DNA from: Shewanella oncorhynchi
GTDB lineage: Bacteria; Pseudomonadota; Gammaproteobacteria; Enterobacterales; Shewanellaceae
Direction: 5' to 3'
Assembly (NCBI RefSeq): GCF_012584455.1
Contig: NZ_JABAEB010000004.1
Coordinates: 1-64,000 of the forward strand
DNA: 64,000 bases
Below, piece after piece: positions 1-8,675 of this stretch; the stretch's first letter is position 1, and each line of letters begins with the position of its first letter. Both the position numbers and the translations under genes were made by a program. The notes beneath the pieces were generated by a model. That model saw nothing but the letters and a program-made list of their open reading frames with translations, did not search any database and was not told the origin of the DNA.

Positions 1-128
1 CCGAAGGTTAAGCAGTTTCGATTAACTCAACACCTGTGAGTGTCCACACAGATTTGCTTGATAAATTGTTAAAGAGCATGGTTAGCAGCTTATTCAGCAT
101 TTAACCCTTGACCCCACTGGGTCAGTGG
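1..128 (-). other. rRNA operon leader (5' part of pre-rRNA)
   Basis: Reading leftward from the promoter at 135-162, this is the transcribed leader of an rRNA operon whose 16S gene would start beyond the left edge. The evidence is an rrn-type promoter with a GC-rich discriminator followed by a boxA antitermination element. E. coli also has gmhB directly upstream of an rRNA operon (rrnH). The 16S gene itself is not visible, so this is inferred. Confidence 0.75.
67..78 (-). promoter_or_regulatory. boxA antitermination element of rRNA operon
   Basis: The minus strand reads TGCTCTTTAACA, which matches the rRNA-operon boxA sequence bound by NusB/NusE. It lies about 50-60 bases downstream of the inferred transcription start, as expected for a leader boxA. 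Confidence 0.8.
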
Positions 129-134
129 ATGCGC

Positions 135-162
135 ATTATAGGGATGTCAGATTTTACCGCAA
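135..162 (-). promoter_or_regulatory. rRNA operon P1-type promoter
   Basis: On the minus strand a -35 box TTGCGG (157-162) and a perfect -10 box TATAAT (135-140) are separated by 16 bases. A GCGC discriminator follows directly. Such a GC-rich discriminator is typical of stringently controlled rRNA promoters. Transcription runs leftward, out of the window. Confidence 0.8.
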
Positions 163-201
163 CCCCTTTGGCGCGAATAATTACGAAAAACGATTCAAGC
201 G

Positions 202-225
202 CACACTTTTTAAACTAAAAGTGTG
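202..225. repeat. Inverted repeat upstream of the rRNA promoter
   Basis: CACACTTTT and AAAAGTGTG form perfect 9-base arms around a 6-base loop, about 40 bases upstream of the rrn -35 box. There is no T-tract on either side, so it does not look like a normal intrinsic terminator. It could be a protein-binding site in the upstream activating region. Confidence 0.5.
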
Positions 226-300
226 TTTTAACGCCAATATTATCGAATCTATGCTGAATTAAGGGCAAAGATGAGATTAATCCAGCGCTAGAAATGACAA

Positions 301-322
301 GAGCCAACCTATTGGTTAGCTC
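301..322 (-). terminator. Probable terminator downstream of gmhB
   Basis: A 9-base stem (one G-T wobble on the minus strand) closes a 4-base loop, followed on the minus strand by a modest T-rich stretch. It lies between gmhB and the rRNA promoter, where termination of gmhB would be expected. Confidence 0.5.
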
Positions 323-451
323 TTTATCTCATGCGAAATAGCTTTACTTCTGATTTCTATCCAACAAGAGCAACAACTGGCACCGCTTATATCGCAACCT
401 TGGTTGACGAATCAGCCCATGATGAACTGATTATAAGTAGTAGAACTCCAA

Positions 452-1000
452 CTAACCCACGCTTTTTAAGTAAGCTGGCACATCGGCAATACTGTCGAGT
501 ACCACAGTGGCATCACTGTCATCAGCAATAACCTTACCACTGCGCACTAATATACGAGTAGTCACGCCCGCAGCTTTCGCGGCCTGCATATCTTCGGCTT
601 TGTCGCCAACCATGACTGAGTTCGCTAAGTCGATTTTTAAGAATTGCGCCGCATCATTGAGCATACCCGGCTTAGGTTTACGGCAATCACAATCGACCTT
701 ATATTCCCCTATGCCTTTCTCGGCATGATGCGGGCAATAGTAAATACCATCGAGCTCGACCCCTTTGTCGGCAAAGTTCCAATCCATCCACTCCGTTAAG
801 CTGTGGAATTGGTCTTCAGTATACATGCCACGGGCAATACCGGATTGATTAGTGACGACAACTAACTTGTAGCCCATTTCTTTTAAAGAGAGGCAAGATT
901 CAAACACACCGTCAATATATTCGAAGTCATCCACTAGGTGGACATAACCATGGTCTTTGTTAATCACACCATCACGGTCTAAAAATACTGCTCGACTCAC
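452..1000 (-). CDS. gmhB: D-glycero-beta-D-manno-heptose 1,7-bisphosphate 7-phosphatase
   Basis: This cytoplasmic HAD-superfamily phosphatase removes the C7 phosphate from heptose bisphosphate in the ADP-heptose pathway for lipopolysaccharide inner core. The 182 residues show the DRDG nucleophile motif (Asp8, Asp10), TNQSG (about 50-54), a zinc loop with Cys89, His91, Cys104 and Cys106, and a late GDKAEDM acidic motif. Length fits the family (about 190). The start is GTG at 1000, chosen because GGGAG lies 7 bases upstream. It is transcribed toward the rRNA operon, the same arrangement as E. coli gmhB-rrsH. Confidence 0.95.
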   Translation of the reverse strand: MSRAVFLDRDGVINKDHGYVHLVDDFEYIDGVFESCLSLKEMGYKLVVVTNQSGIARGMYTEDQFHSLTEWMDWNFADKGVELDGIYYCPHHAEKGIGEYKVDCDCRKPKPGMLNDAAQFLKIDLANSVMVGDKAEDMQAAKAAGVTTRILVRSGKVIADDSDATVVLDSIADVPAYLKSVG

Positions 1001-1467
1001 TGTAATACTCCCAAATCGCCTAAGGCGTTATCGCGCTATTATTCCATTCATTATCAGAAATTGCACCGCGAAGTTATGCTTTTAGCGCTAAATTGCGCGT
1101 TAGTGATATTTCGTGGCTGTACAGGCAAATCTCTATGCACAGCTTGTGTCTATGCGAGATAGCAATTGTCCCACCAAAGCAGCGTACAAAAAATCCAGCA
1201 GTGAAATGTGTAATTGCACTATTTTAATCAAAATACTCAATCGAAGAAGCTGAACAGCGTTTTTACAAATAATTGCTACTGTTGCCATCGAAGCCGCTCG
1301 CAAGTAATGCGCTTCAAATCGTAAGAGAAAACCACAAAAAACCCCGTCTTTTGGGCATTGTTAGTCTCTGAGATGCTGCACTCAATCAAGCATTTCCCTT
1401 TATTTGTGGTGTTTTTAACGGTAATCTTGGGCAAATAACGAGAAAATACCCGAAATAGACGGAAATA
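1001..1467. other. Intergenic region between gmhB and gntR-family gene
   Basis: This stretch separates the divergent gmhB (minus) and regulator (plus) and must hold both promoters. I see a 12-base perfect palindrome TTTAGCGCTAAA at 1081-1092 but no promoter boxes that I would defend. No RNA gene is recognisable. Confidence 0.5.
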
Positions 1468-2139
1468 ATGAGTCGAACTACGCCTATCGTCCACAAAACC
1501 CGCACCCAGTTAGTTGTGGAAGTGCTCAGAGAGAGAATTCTTTCTGGTGACATAGCCGCAGGAGAACCCCTCAGACAAAGTGCCTTGGCTGAAGCGTTAA
1601 ATGTCAGCCGTATTCCGGTAAGAGAAGCATTATTGCAACTCGAAGCCGAAGGACTCGTTAAGTTTGAGCCCCATAAAGGTGCGACTGCGACCGTGTTATC
1701 CGTCGAACAAGTCACCGAACTCTTTGAATTACGTGCAATGATCGAAACCGATCTGCTTGCGAAAGCGATCCCACGACTTCAAGAGGCTGATTTAGAAAAA
1801 GCAGAACGTGTACTCGAACAATTGGAGTCGGCCTTCAAACATGAAGATGCCGTCGCCAGTTGGAGCGAGTTGAATACGCAATTTCACACTTGCTTATATC
1901 AGGCGGCTAATCGCCCACACACCCTTGAGGTTGTTCACGGCCTCAATACTAATTGTGATAGATACATTCGTTTGCAGTTATTGCTCGCGGGGGGAATTCC
2001 TGCCGCAGAGCATGAGCACAGGGCTTTGCTCAACCACTGCAAACTGAGAGAAACAGAAAAAGCGACGGCGCTACTGCGTCATCATATTCTGCATGCCGCA
2101 ATGACAATTCGAGATCTCGTCGCCAAACAGGTGGTCTAG
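1468..2139 (+). CDS. GntR-family transcriptional regulator with FCD domain
   Basis: A 223-residue DNA-binding regulator. Residues about 15-75 are a winged helix-turn-helix typical of GntR proteins (LAEALNVSRIPVREALLQLE). Residues about 90-215 are an all-helical FCD ligand domain with conserved His residues (about 138, and later in HEHRALL and RHHILH) that usually bind a metal and a carboxylic acid. The ligand cannot be predicted. A fabH-like gene follows on the same strand after a terminator-like hairpin, so the regulator may control fatty-acid-type metabolism. That is inference only. Confidence 0.85.
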   Translation: MSRTTPIVHKTRTQLVVEVLRERILSGDIAAGEPLRQSALAEALNVSRIPVREALLQLEAEGLVKFEPHKGATATVLSVEQVTELFELRAMIETDLLAKAIPRLQEADLEKAERVLEQLESAFKHEDAVASWSELNTQFHTCLYQAANRPHTLEVVHGLNTNCDRYIRLQLLLAGGIPAAEHEHRALLNHCKLRETEKATALLRHHILHAAMTIRDLVAKQVV

Positions 2140-2185
2140 ATCACGGACGGCCATTAGAGTTGCCGATAAGCTTTGTTGTCGATTC

Positions 2186-2209
2186 AAGGCAGCGCTCAGG
2201 TTCTGCCTT
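2186..2209 (+). terminator. Terminator-like hairpin between gntR-family gene and fabH
   Basis: AAGGCAG and CTGCCTT pair around a 10-base loop and run into a T-tract (2208-2217). The T-tract ends only 13 bases before the fabH-like ATG, leaving no space for a promoter between them. It therefore acts either as a partial terminator/attenuator or within the fabH leader. Confidence 0.65.
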
Positions 2210-2230
2210 TTTTATTTGAGAGAAACCACC

Positions 2231-3298
2231 ATGCAGTACGCCACTATCACAGGTTGGGGCAAATGTGTTCCACCAGCCACGCTGACCAACGATGATCTTG
2301 CTACCTTTATCGAGACATCCGACGAATGGATTAAATCTCGCACAGGGATCAGCCAACGCCATATCAGTCATGTAAATACCTCTGAACTTGCTTCAGTTGC
2401 AGCACAACGTGCGCTCGCAGCTGCAGGTATTGATGGCAGTGAAATCGACATGATCATTCTGGCCAGTGCCAGCCCAGACACTTTGATCCCAAATATTGCA
2501 TCCACTGTACAAGCTAATATTGGCGCCAGTTGTGCCGCATTCGATATCAATGCTGCCTGCAGTGGCTTCTTATATGGATTAGGTTTAGCCAGCTCACAAA
2601 TCAAGAGTGGCCAGAGCAAGAAAGTATTAGTCATTGGTGCTGAACGTTTATCTTTCTATTTAGATTGGTCACGCCGCGAAACCGCAGTGCTATTTGGTGA
2701 TGGTGCAGGTGCCGTTGTGGTTGAAGCGACAGATGTTGCCGGTGGCGTGCTCGGTTATGAGCTGAATAACGATCCTGAAGGTCGTGATATTCTGAAAGCG
2801 GGCTTTGGCACGGCGATGGACAGATTCTCAGCCGACTCATTGGACTTTTTCATTGAATTCGATGGCCAAGAAATCTTCAAGCGTGCGATTAACGGAATGA
2901 ATAAATTGAGCACTAAAGTGCTTGAAAAATGTGGTGTTGATAAGGATGAAGTGGATCTCGTGATCCCGCATCAAGCCAACGAACGTATTATTGATACCTT
3001 AGTTAGCCGAATGAAAATCCCGAAAGAAAAAGCCTTCGTGAACATCGCTAATTATGGCAATACCTCGGCGGCGACGATTCCAATTGCCATTTGTGATGCG
3101 TTAGAACAAGGCATTATCAAGCCGAATCAAACCATACTCTCTTGTGCCTTTGGCGCAGGCTTAACCTCTGCCGCACTCTTGCTGCAATGGGGAAATCGTG
3201 TCACACCTATCAATATCAGTGATGCCGAGTTACCACCTTGCGATAAAACAGGCATAGAGTTAGTCAAACGCGCTGTAGATTATTTTTGTAAGCCGTAA
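2231..3298 (+). CDS. 3-oxoacyl-ACP synthase III (FabH-like ketosynthase)
   Basis: A thiolase-fold condensing enzyme that joins an acyl-CoA to malonyl-ACP. The 355 residues carry the Cys-His-Asn triad: Cys110 (NAACSGF), His247 (IPHQAN) and Asn277 (NYGNTSA). It is longer than housekeeping FabH (about 317) because of a C-terminal extension of roughly 30 residues after the last core strand. Together with its isolation from fab genes, this suggests a specialised paralogue rather than the main FabH. ATG 2231 is preferred over an in-frame TTG at 2216, because GAGAGAA precedes the ATG and the TTG lies in the terminator T-tract region. The exact substrate is unknown. Confidence 0.85.
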   Translation: MQYATITGWGKCVPPATLTNDDLATFIETSDEWIKSRTGISQRHISHVNTSELASVAAQRALAAAGIDGSEIDMIILASASPDTLIPNIASTVQANIGASCAAFDINAACSGFLYGLGLASSQIKSGQSKKVLVIGAERLSFYLDWSRRETAVLFGDGAGAVVVEATDVAGGVLGYELNNDPEGRDILKAGFGTAMDRFSADSLDFFIEFDGQEIFKRAINGMNKLSTKVLEKCGVDKDEVDLVIPHQANERIIDTLVSRMKIPKEKAFVNIANYGNTSAATIPIAICDALEQGIIKPNQTILSCAFGAGLTSAALLLQWGNRVTPINISDAELPPCDKTGIELVKRAVDYFCKP

Positions 3299-3340
3299 AC
3301 GGTTTTTGCAAAACGATTACATAGTGTTTCACTAAAACAA

Positions 3341-3364
3341 AAAGCCATCTTAATCGATGGCTTT
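3341..3364. terminator. Bidirectional terminator (fabH-like / LRAT gene)
   Basis: A 9-base stem (AAAGCCATC / GATGGCTTT) around a 6-base loop has T-runs on the plus strand and A-runs upstream. It lies between two convergent genes and serves both. Confidence 0.85.
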
Positions 3365-3385
3365 TTTAGTTTATGACTACAGAAC

Positions 3386-3982
3386 TTATTCATTCAGCTT
3401 GCTAATGATCATCTCATCCCAATAGATAGCTTGATTAAAATGTTCGGCGAGTTTTTGATTTAACTCATTAAAGCCTTTAATCACGCCTTCGCTACCACTA
3501 ATACAAGACCAGACAAATCGATGGCAATTATTGTCGAATAAATCATATTCCCGATACTGATAAATCGCCTGTTCAGCGCGGGGCAACACAGACTCGGCAA
3601 TAAGAGGCTGATGTTGGTGATTACAGGCAAGATAGATTTGGCTACCGGTCCGTCCCGCTAAAAAACGCTTTACCGATACAGCCCGCACCAGCCCTGAGCC
3701 ATGTAACTCTACGAGGCAATCATCACCAAGCCAAATGCCAGTATGCTCAATCACACCAAAAACATAACAACAGACGATACTCCCAGGAATTGGCGATACT
3801 TGTTTTAATCCCTTTTGCCATTGACTCGGTGCTGCCATCATAGCGCGATTGGCAGCGGGGTACTTAGGGGCCTTACCGAGTAATCTGTCACGCTCGAGCT
3901 GTTGACGCTGCTGGCGCTCATCGGCCAGCAAAACCGCACCTATTACGGCACCACCCACCCAAAGTAAAGGTAACGGCATCAT
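3386..3982 (-). CDS. LRAT-domain (NlpC/P60-like) membrane-anchored protein
   Basis: 198 residues. Residues about 3-20 form a hydrophobic anchor, followed by a charged Arg/Gln-rich stretch. The rest resembles the lecithin retinol acyltransferase fold: His80 in HTGIWLGDDC, a second His at 94 (VELHG), and the catalytic-type Cys153 in FDNNCHRFV. Bacterial members are thiol acyltransferases or hydrolases of unknown substrate. The start is the first of two tandem ATG codons, a few bases after AGGAG. An 11-base tandem repeat lies upstream at 4111-4141 and could be regulatory. Confidence 0.75.
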   Translation of the reverse strand: MMPLPLLWVGGAVIGAVLLADERQQRQQLERDRLLGKAPKYPAANRAMMAAPSQWQKGLKQVSPIPGSIVCCYVFGVIEHTGIWLGDDCLVELHGSGLVRAVSVKRFLAGRTGSQIYLACNHQHQPLIAESVLPRAEQAIYQYREYDLFDNNCHRFVWSCISGSEGVIKGFNELNQKLAEHFNQAIYWDEMIISKLNE

Positions 3983-4110
3983 ATTCTCCTACACACTCGA
4001 CTTAGTAGAGTGAAGTACAAGTTGGTTGGATTGCCAAGCTAACGGCAGGTTGAATTTGAATAGAGGATTAAATGTAAACTGAGTTTAGCCTGTCAGTGAT
4101 TAACCTAAGA

Positions 4111-4141
4111 TGAAATCAAAGTGAAATCAAAGTGAAATCAA
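4111..4141. repeat. 11-base tandem repeat upstream of LRAT gene
   Basis: TGAAATCAAAG occurs twice in full (4111-4121, 4122-4132), followed by 9 bases of a third copy (4133-4141). The 11-base phasing places each copy on the same face of the helix. It lies about 130 bases upstream of the LRAT-type gene start and downstream of the exonuclease gene. Confidence 0.8.
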
Positions 4142-4193
4142 TCCATCTCAAATGAATTCACTCACCACAAAGAGTGATTTCTGTTAGCACTGA

Positions 4194-4880
4194 CTAAGTC
4201 GATTTTTGCAGTAAATCAGCCACAGTAAGCTTTGCCGCACCGCCCATAGCAGCCATTTGCGCGAGTAATAATTCCCCACAAGCTAAGGCATCGGTCAGTG
4301 CGCTATGGGCTGTATAAATGGGTAAACTGTAACGTTCGCGACAAGCACCGAGACGCAAGCTCCCCTCTTTAATCACTGAGTGTTCCCGTAGTAAACGGTG
4401 CTTTTCAACCATTAAAGTATCAATTGCAGGTAAAACAAGGGCTTGATGATAAATCGTCAATAAATCCTGCTGTAAAAAACGACAATCTAAAGGGGCATGA
4501 TGTGCCACCAGCACGCGGCCATAGGTTTGATTGATAAACCAGCCCATGGCTTCCTCAATGGTGACGGCTTGTACCAAATGATTATCAAGAATGCCGTGGA
4601 TCGTCGCACTTTGGCCTACACTACCGCGAATTTGCACTAACTTTTGCTCGGCGCGTGCCAACGGGATCTCACCGCGCTCAATCGGCACCAATCCAATGCT
4701 GAGAATTTGATCTTGCTGTGGATTGAGCCCTGTCATCTCCAAATCCATCGCCGTTAACGGCGCTTCGGATAACGGCATTGCCAGTAGAGGCAACAGCGAC
4801 TGATAATAGCCTTTAAATAAATGGTGTTGGCAACGCAGCGCCCGCCAATTGAGCTGAGTTTTCAGCAACAATGTATTCAT
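4194..4880 (-). CDS. DnaQ-type 3'-5' exonuclease (DEDDh family)
   Basis: 228 residues with an exonuclease domain resembling DNA polymerase III epsilon. Asp46 and Glu48 (MDLEMTG) give motif I, a central Asp lies in HHAPLDCRFL, and motif III is HSALTDALA (His plus Asp). About 40 residues precede the domain. It starts 1 base beyond the stop of the cNMP/CBS gene, so the two are almost certainly co-transcribed and translationally coupled. This pairing with a DUF294 protein suggests a stand-alone nuclease linked to nucleotide signalling rather than the replicative proofreader. Confidence 0.85.
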   Translation of the reverse strand: MNTLLLKTQLNWRALRCQHHLFKGYYQSLLPLLAMPLSEAPLTAMDLEMTGLNPQQDQILSIGLVPIERGEIPLARAEQKLVQIRGSVGQSATIHGILDNHLVQAVTIEEAMGWFINQTYGRVLVAHHAPLDCRFLQQDLLTIYHQALVLPAIDTLMVEKHRLLREHSVIKEGSLRLGACRERYSLPIYTAHSALTDALACGELLLAQMAAMGGAAKLTVADLLQKST

Positions 4881-4881
4881 A

Positions 4882-6729
4882 TCAAAAGCTTCGCATAAAT
4901 TTCATCTTCATCCCCGCCTGCGCCTCATGTACGACTTTAAAAGCGTCACGTAACTGATGACGAACCAGCGAAGATAAATGCCCAGGCAGCAAATAATTAC
5001 TCACCTCTACCCCTTGATTATGTTGATAACCTTGGTTCGATAACCGCATATGGGCGATAAACTCGTGGGCATCAGCCAAATTGAGCGCATCTTGTCGATT
5101 GAGAATATTCGCATCCATCAAGGCACGAATACGTTTTGCAGTATTCACTTCTTTAATGCCCGCAGACAAGGCATAAACACGGGCAATATCGTTGATCAAA
5201 GCATTGCCCTTATGCTTCAAATCTATGCCTTTAACTTCGCTACCATCCCGTTCGAGTACAAATTTGCGGAAAAATCCTAGCGGCGGCGACTCCACCAGCG
5301 AATTACCTGTCATACCCGCGAGGAAAATATCGTTATCGCGGGTTTGAGCTAAGACTTTATCCTGTAAGGCATCAAAAAGGGTTTGTGGACCGTAAACCGA
5401 TCGCATATCGAAGAAAATGCTGGCGTGCATTAACGCCTTAGGCTCAGGCGTTATGACCCATTTTTCAAATACCTGTTGCCACTGTTTGAGTGACATCCGC
5501 CATTGGGGATTTTGCGCCATAATATTGCCGGGACAAAATTCATAACCACATTGGTCAAGCCCTGCGCATACGGCATGGGTTAAGGCATCAAAGTAACCTT
5601 TAGCAAAATCATCCATCTCTTCTGCGACTAACAAGCCATTATCTTGATCTGAACACGCAGCCTGATCTTGTCGTCCCTGCGAGCCAAATGCCAACCAGCA
5701 AAAGGCCATGGGCGGTTCACCAAGCAATTGTTGATTGAGCAAGATTAATCGCCGCGTCAGCGCATCGGTGACAGAGGTTAACACTCGGCCAATTTCTTCA
5801 GCTCTGGCATCGGCACTAATAAGATTTTGCAGCAATAGGGGAATTTGCTTACTGACGCCAATTAAACTGGCAAGATCCTGCTGCCGTTCAATCTCACCAA
5901 TCAACAGTAGCGGTTGTGAGCCCTGCCCGCGCAAGATGTCAGTACTGGTCACCATACCGATAGCTTTATCTTGATCGATAATAGGTAAGTGATGAATGTT
6001 ATGCTCACTCATCAGCAGCATGGCTTCAAAAATCAAGGCATTGGAGGAGATCGAGATAGGTGAAACCGTCATGGCTTGATGCACAGCAACGCTGCCATCA
6101 AGCCCTGCTGCTAACACGCGATTACGCAAATCCTTATCGGTTAAGATGCCAACCAATTTATGATTATCCGTCACCAATAAGGACGATACTCGGCGATTTC
6201 GCATCAAGAGTGCCGCCTGAGTCACGCTAGCTTGGGCATCTATAACGATGGGAGTGGAAGACATCAAGGTACTTATCCGACTTGTGGTCGTCAGATCCTT
6301 TGCCTTAAAGCGGGCCTCATGGCGTAAACGCTTTGCGAAGGCGCGGGTAAAAAACTTATCGAAGTGACGACTCTCACTCCTAAGGCTATCAAACAAGGCT
6401 TGGGGCAGATGATAAACTAGACCGTCTTCAAGAATAGCGACTTTATTAACGACTTTTTCCCCTGATAACAAAGTAGAAAAGCCAAAAAACTCACCCTCAC
6501 CCACTCTATCCACCAACACACCGTCAGGATCGCGCACTTCAAAGGCGCCGCTACGCACCATATACAACTTAGGTGAATTCGCGTCGAAATTAACATAACC
6601 AGAGGCCTTGCTGTAATACCCAACAGTAACAGCCTTAGCGCAGCGCACAACAACATCCTCAGGCAGAGCATCAAAAGGCACAAGTCCCTGTAGAAATTGC
6701 ACTACGGGTTGTAACTCACTGGCATTCAT
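4882..6729 (-). CDS. cNMP-binding / CBS / DUF294 putative nucleotidyltransferase
   Basis: 615 residues. Residues about 15-125 are a cyclic-nucleotide-binding domain, about 155-275 are two CBS domains, and about 350 onward is a DUF294 nucleotidyltransferase-like domain with GSQGRQDQAACSDQDNG followed by its substrate-binding C-terminal part. No membrane segments are visible, so it is likely cytoplasmic and a sensor of adenine nucleotides or cyclic AMP. ATG 6729 is chosen because AAGG lies 8 bases upstream. A GTG 9 bases further out (6738) is the alternative. It is separated from the symporter genes by a terminator but probably related to them in function. Confidence 0.85.
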   Translation of the reverse strand: MNASELQPVVQFLQGLVPFDALPEDVVVRCAKAVTVGYYSKASGYVNFDANSPKLYMVRSGAFEVRDPDGVLVDRVGEGEFFGFSTLLSGEKVVNKVAILEDGLVYHLPQALFDSLRSESRHFDKFFTRAFAKRLRHEARFKAKDLTTTSRISTLMSSTPIVIDAQASVTQAALLMRNRRVSSLLVTDNHKLVGILTDKDLRNRVLAAGLDGSVAVHQAMTVSPISISSNALIFEAMLLMSEHNIHHLPIIDQDKAIGMVTSTDILRGQGSQPLLLIGEIERQQDLASLIGVSKQIPLLLQNLISADARAEEIGRVLTSVTDALTRRLILLNQQLLGEPPMAFCWLAFGSQGRQDQAACSDQDNGLLVAEEMDDFAKGYFDALTHAVCAGLDQCGYEFCPGNIMAQNPQWRMSLKQWQQVFEKWVITPEPKALMHASIFFDMRSVYGPQTLFDALQDKVLAQTRDNDIFLAGMTGNSLVESPPLGFFRKFVLERDGSEVKGIDLKHKGNALINDIARVYALSAGIKEVNTAKRIRALMDANILNRQDALNLADAHEFIAHMRLSNQGYQHNQGVEVSNYLLPGHLSSLVRHQLRDAFKVVHEAQAGMKMKFMRSF

Positions 6730-6877
6730 AGGCAACACCTTTTTAGGCGAATTTTTACTGAGATGTCATCACTATAGCCTGCATTGTCGCTACGCTACAT
6801 TCGACTAAAGTCAGCCGCAAGCATAATAAAGTGACTCCCCACAGAATCATAAAGGCTGGCCAAAAGAGCCATAAAAA

Positions 6878-6895
6878 AGAGCGCCGAAGCGCTCT
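6878..6895 (-). terminator. Terminator of the symporter operon
   Basis: A 7-base stem (AGAGCGC / GCGCTCT) with a TTCG loop on the minus strand is followed by T6. It lies just after the sodium:solute symporter gene and separates it from the cNMP/CBS gene. Confidence 0.85.
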
Positions 6896-6927
6896 CTTGT
6901 GTTGGTACTCACCATTACGCAGTAAGG

Positions 6928-8664
6928 TTAGTGGCCGCTTGCTTCACCCGAACCTTTAGGGAAACGAATCGATTCAACCATCTCCTGAACATGCAGTGGT
7001 GTTGCCGCTGTGACTCGACTGACTATCGCTGCCACACCGAAGTTCACTAACATGCCTACCATACCAATACCTTCTGGTGAAATACCCAGGAACCAGTTAG
7101 CAGCTATGTTAGCCGTTGGATCAACAAACTTGAAGTAGATGATATAACCAGCAGTAAACAGTAGACCCGTTAACATACCGGCAATCGCACCTTCTTTATT
7201 CATTGTCTTAGAGAAAATACCCATAACAATGGCAGGGAACAGTGAGGAAGCCGCTAATCCGAAGGCGAATGCCACCACTGCCGCCACGAAACCAGGAGGG
7301 TTCACCCCAAAGTAACCCGCAATCACAATGCCGATACCTGCCGCCAAGCGAGCGTATAGCAGCTCTTTTTTATCGGAAAGGTTAGGCATTAAATTCTTTT
7401 TCAATAGGTCGTGTGAAACCGACGTTGAAATCACCAATAGCAAGCCTGCAGATGTTGATAACGCTGCTGCTAAACCACCCGCCGCCACGAGGGCGATAAC
7501 CCAAGCTGGTAAATTAGCGATTTCTGGCGTAGCAAGTACGATAATATCGTTATCAATCTTCATTTCATTTTTGCTAGCGGGATCTTCAATCTTACCTGAC
7601 GAATAGTAAATTTTACCGTCGCCATTTTTGTCATCCCACTTAATCAAACCGGTTTTTTCCCAGTTCTTAATCCAATCTGGTGCAGACTCATAAGCCACAC
7701 CTTTAGAATCGGGACCGTTAATAGTTTCAATCATGTTCACGCGGGAGAACGCTGCTAACGCAGGCACTGTGGTGTACATAATCGCAATAAAAACAAGCGA
7801 CCATCCGGCAGTGATACGTGCATCTTTCACCTTAGGTACAGTGAAGAAACGCACGATAACATGGGGTAAACCCGCAGTACCCACCATCAAGGCACCCGTA
7901 ATACAGAACACATCTATCATGCTCTTAGAACCGTCGGTGTAAGGTGCAAAGCCGAGCTCAACCGAAACGTTATTGAGTTTTTCTAACAAATACACACCGC
8001 TATTATTGCCAGCGGCATCCAGTAACTCAGCACCAAAACCAATTTGCGGAACTAAGTGGCCTGTCATCATCACTGAAAGGAAAATAGCCGGAACCATAAA
8101 GGCGAAAATCAGTACGCAGTATTGGGCAACCTGAGTGTAGGTAATCCCTTTCATACCACCGAGTACCGCGTAGAAGAACACGACCGCCATACCGATATAT
8201 ACGCCCGTATCCACATCCACTTCAAGGAAACGCGAGAACACAACACCCACGCCACGCATTTGCCCTGCAATATACGTAAAGCAAATAAAGATAGCGCAGA
8301 TAACCGCGACTGTGCGTGCCGCCTGTGAGTAATAACGCTCACCGACGAAATCTGGCACAGTAAACTTACCAAATTTACGTAAATACGGTGCCATACAAAG
8401 GGCAAGCAATACGTAACCGCCAGTCCAGCCCATCAAGTACACGCTACCATCGTAACCGACGAAAGACACAATACCCGCTAACGAAATAAATGACGCCGCT
8501 GACATCCAATCTGCCGCCGTTGCCATACCGTTCACCACAGGGTGAACACCGCCGCCAGCAACATAGAACTCTTTGGTTGAACCCGCACGGGTCCAGATTG
8601 CAATCCCAATGTAGAGCGCAAATGAGAGCCCTACGATAATATATGTGAGTGTTTGAACATCCAT
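6928..8664 (-). CDS. Sodium:solute symporter, large subunit (acetate-permease-like)
   Basis: 578 residues with about 13 membrane segments, of the SSS family and closest in pattern to ActP-type acetate/monocarboxylate permeases. The N-terminal half carries the GGGVHPVVNGMATAADWMSA region typical of this group. A hydrophilic insert at about 315-370, between membrane segments, includes an EF-hand-like loop (DKNGDGKI, Asp345-Ile352). It follows a DUF4212 small subunit 11 bases away. The pairing is characteristic of the VC_2705-type symporters. The substrate is likely a short carboxylate such as acetate, but this is not proven. Confidence 0.85.
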   Translation of the reverse strand: MDVQTLTYIIVGLSFALYIGIAIWTRAGSTKEFYVAGGGVHPVVNGMATAADWMSAASFISLAGIVSFVGYDGSVYLMGWTGGYVLLALCMAPYLRKFGKFTVPDFVGERYYSQAARTVAVICAIFICFTYIAGQMRGVGVVFSRFLEVDVDTGVYIGMAVVFFYAVLGGMKGITYTQVAQYCVLIFAFMVPAIFLSVMMTGHLVPQIGFGAELLDAAGNNSGVYLLEKLNNVSVELGFAPYTDGSKSMIDVFCITGALMVGTAGLPHVIVRFFTVPKVKDARITAGWSLVFIAIMYTTVPALAAFSRVNMIETINGPDSKGVAYESAPDWIKNWEKTGLIKWDDKNGDGKIYYSSGKIEDPASKNEMKIDNDIIVLATPEIANLPAWVIALVAAGGLAAALSTSAGLLLVISTSVSHDLLKKNLMPNLSDKKELLYARLAAGIGIVIAGYFGVNPPGFVAAVVAFAFGLAASSLFPAIVMGIFSKTMNKEGAIAGMLTGLLFTAGYIIYFKFVDPTANIAANWFLGISPEGIGMVGMLVNFGVAAIVSRVTAATPLHVQEMVESIRFPKGSGEASGH

Positions 8665-8675
8665 CTCAAAGCTCC

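Noticed and set aside
1386..1715. 109-codon minus-strand ORF overlapping the GntR-family gene
   Set aside because: Antisense shadow. The plus-strand frame shows a clear helix-turn-helix and FCD domain.
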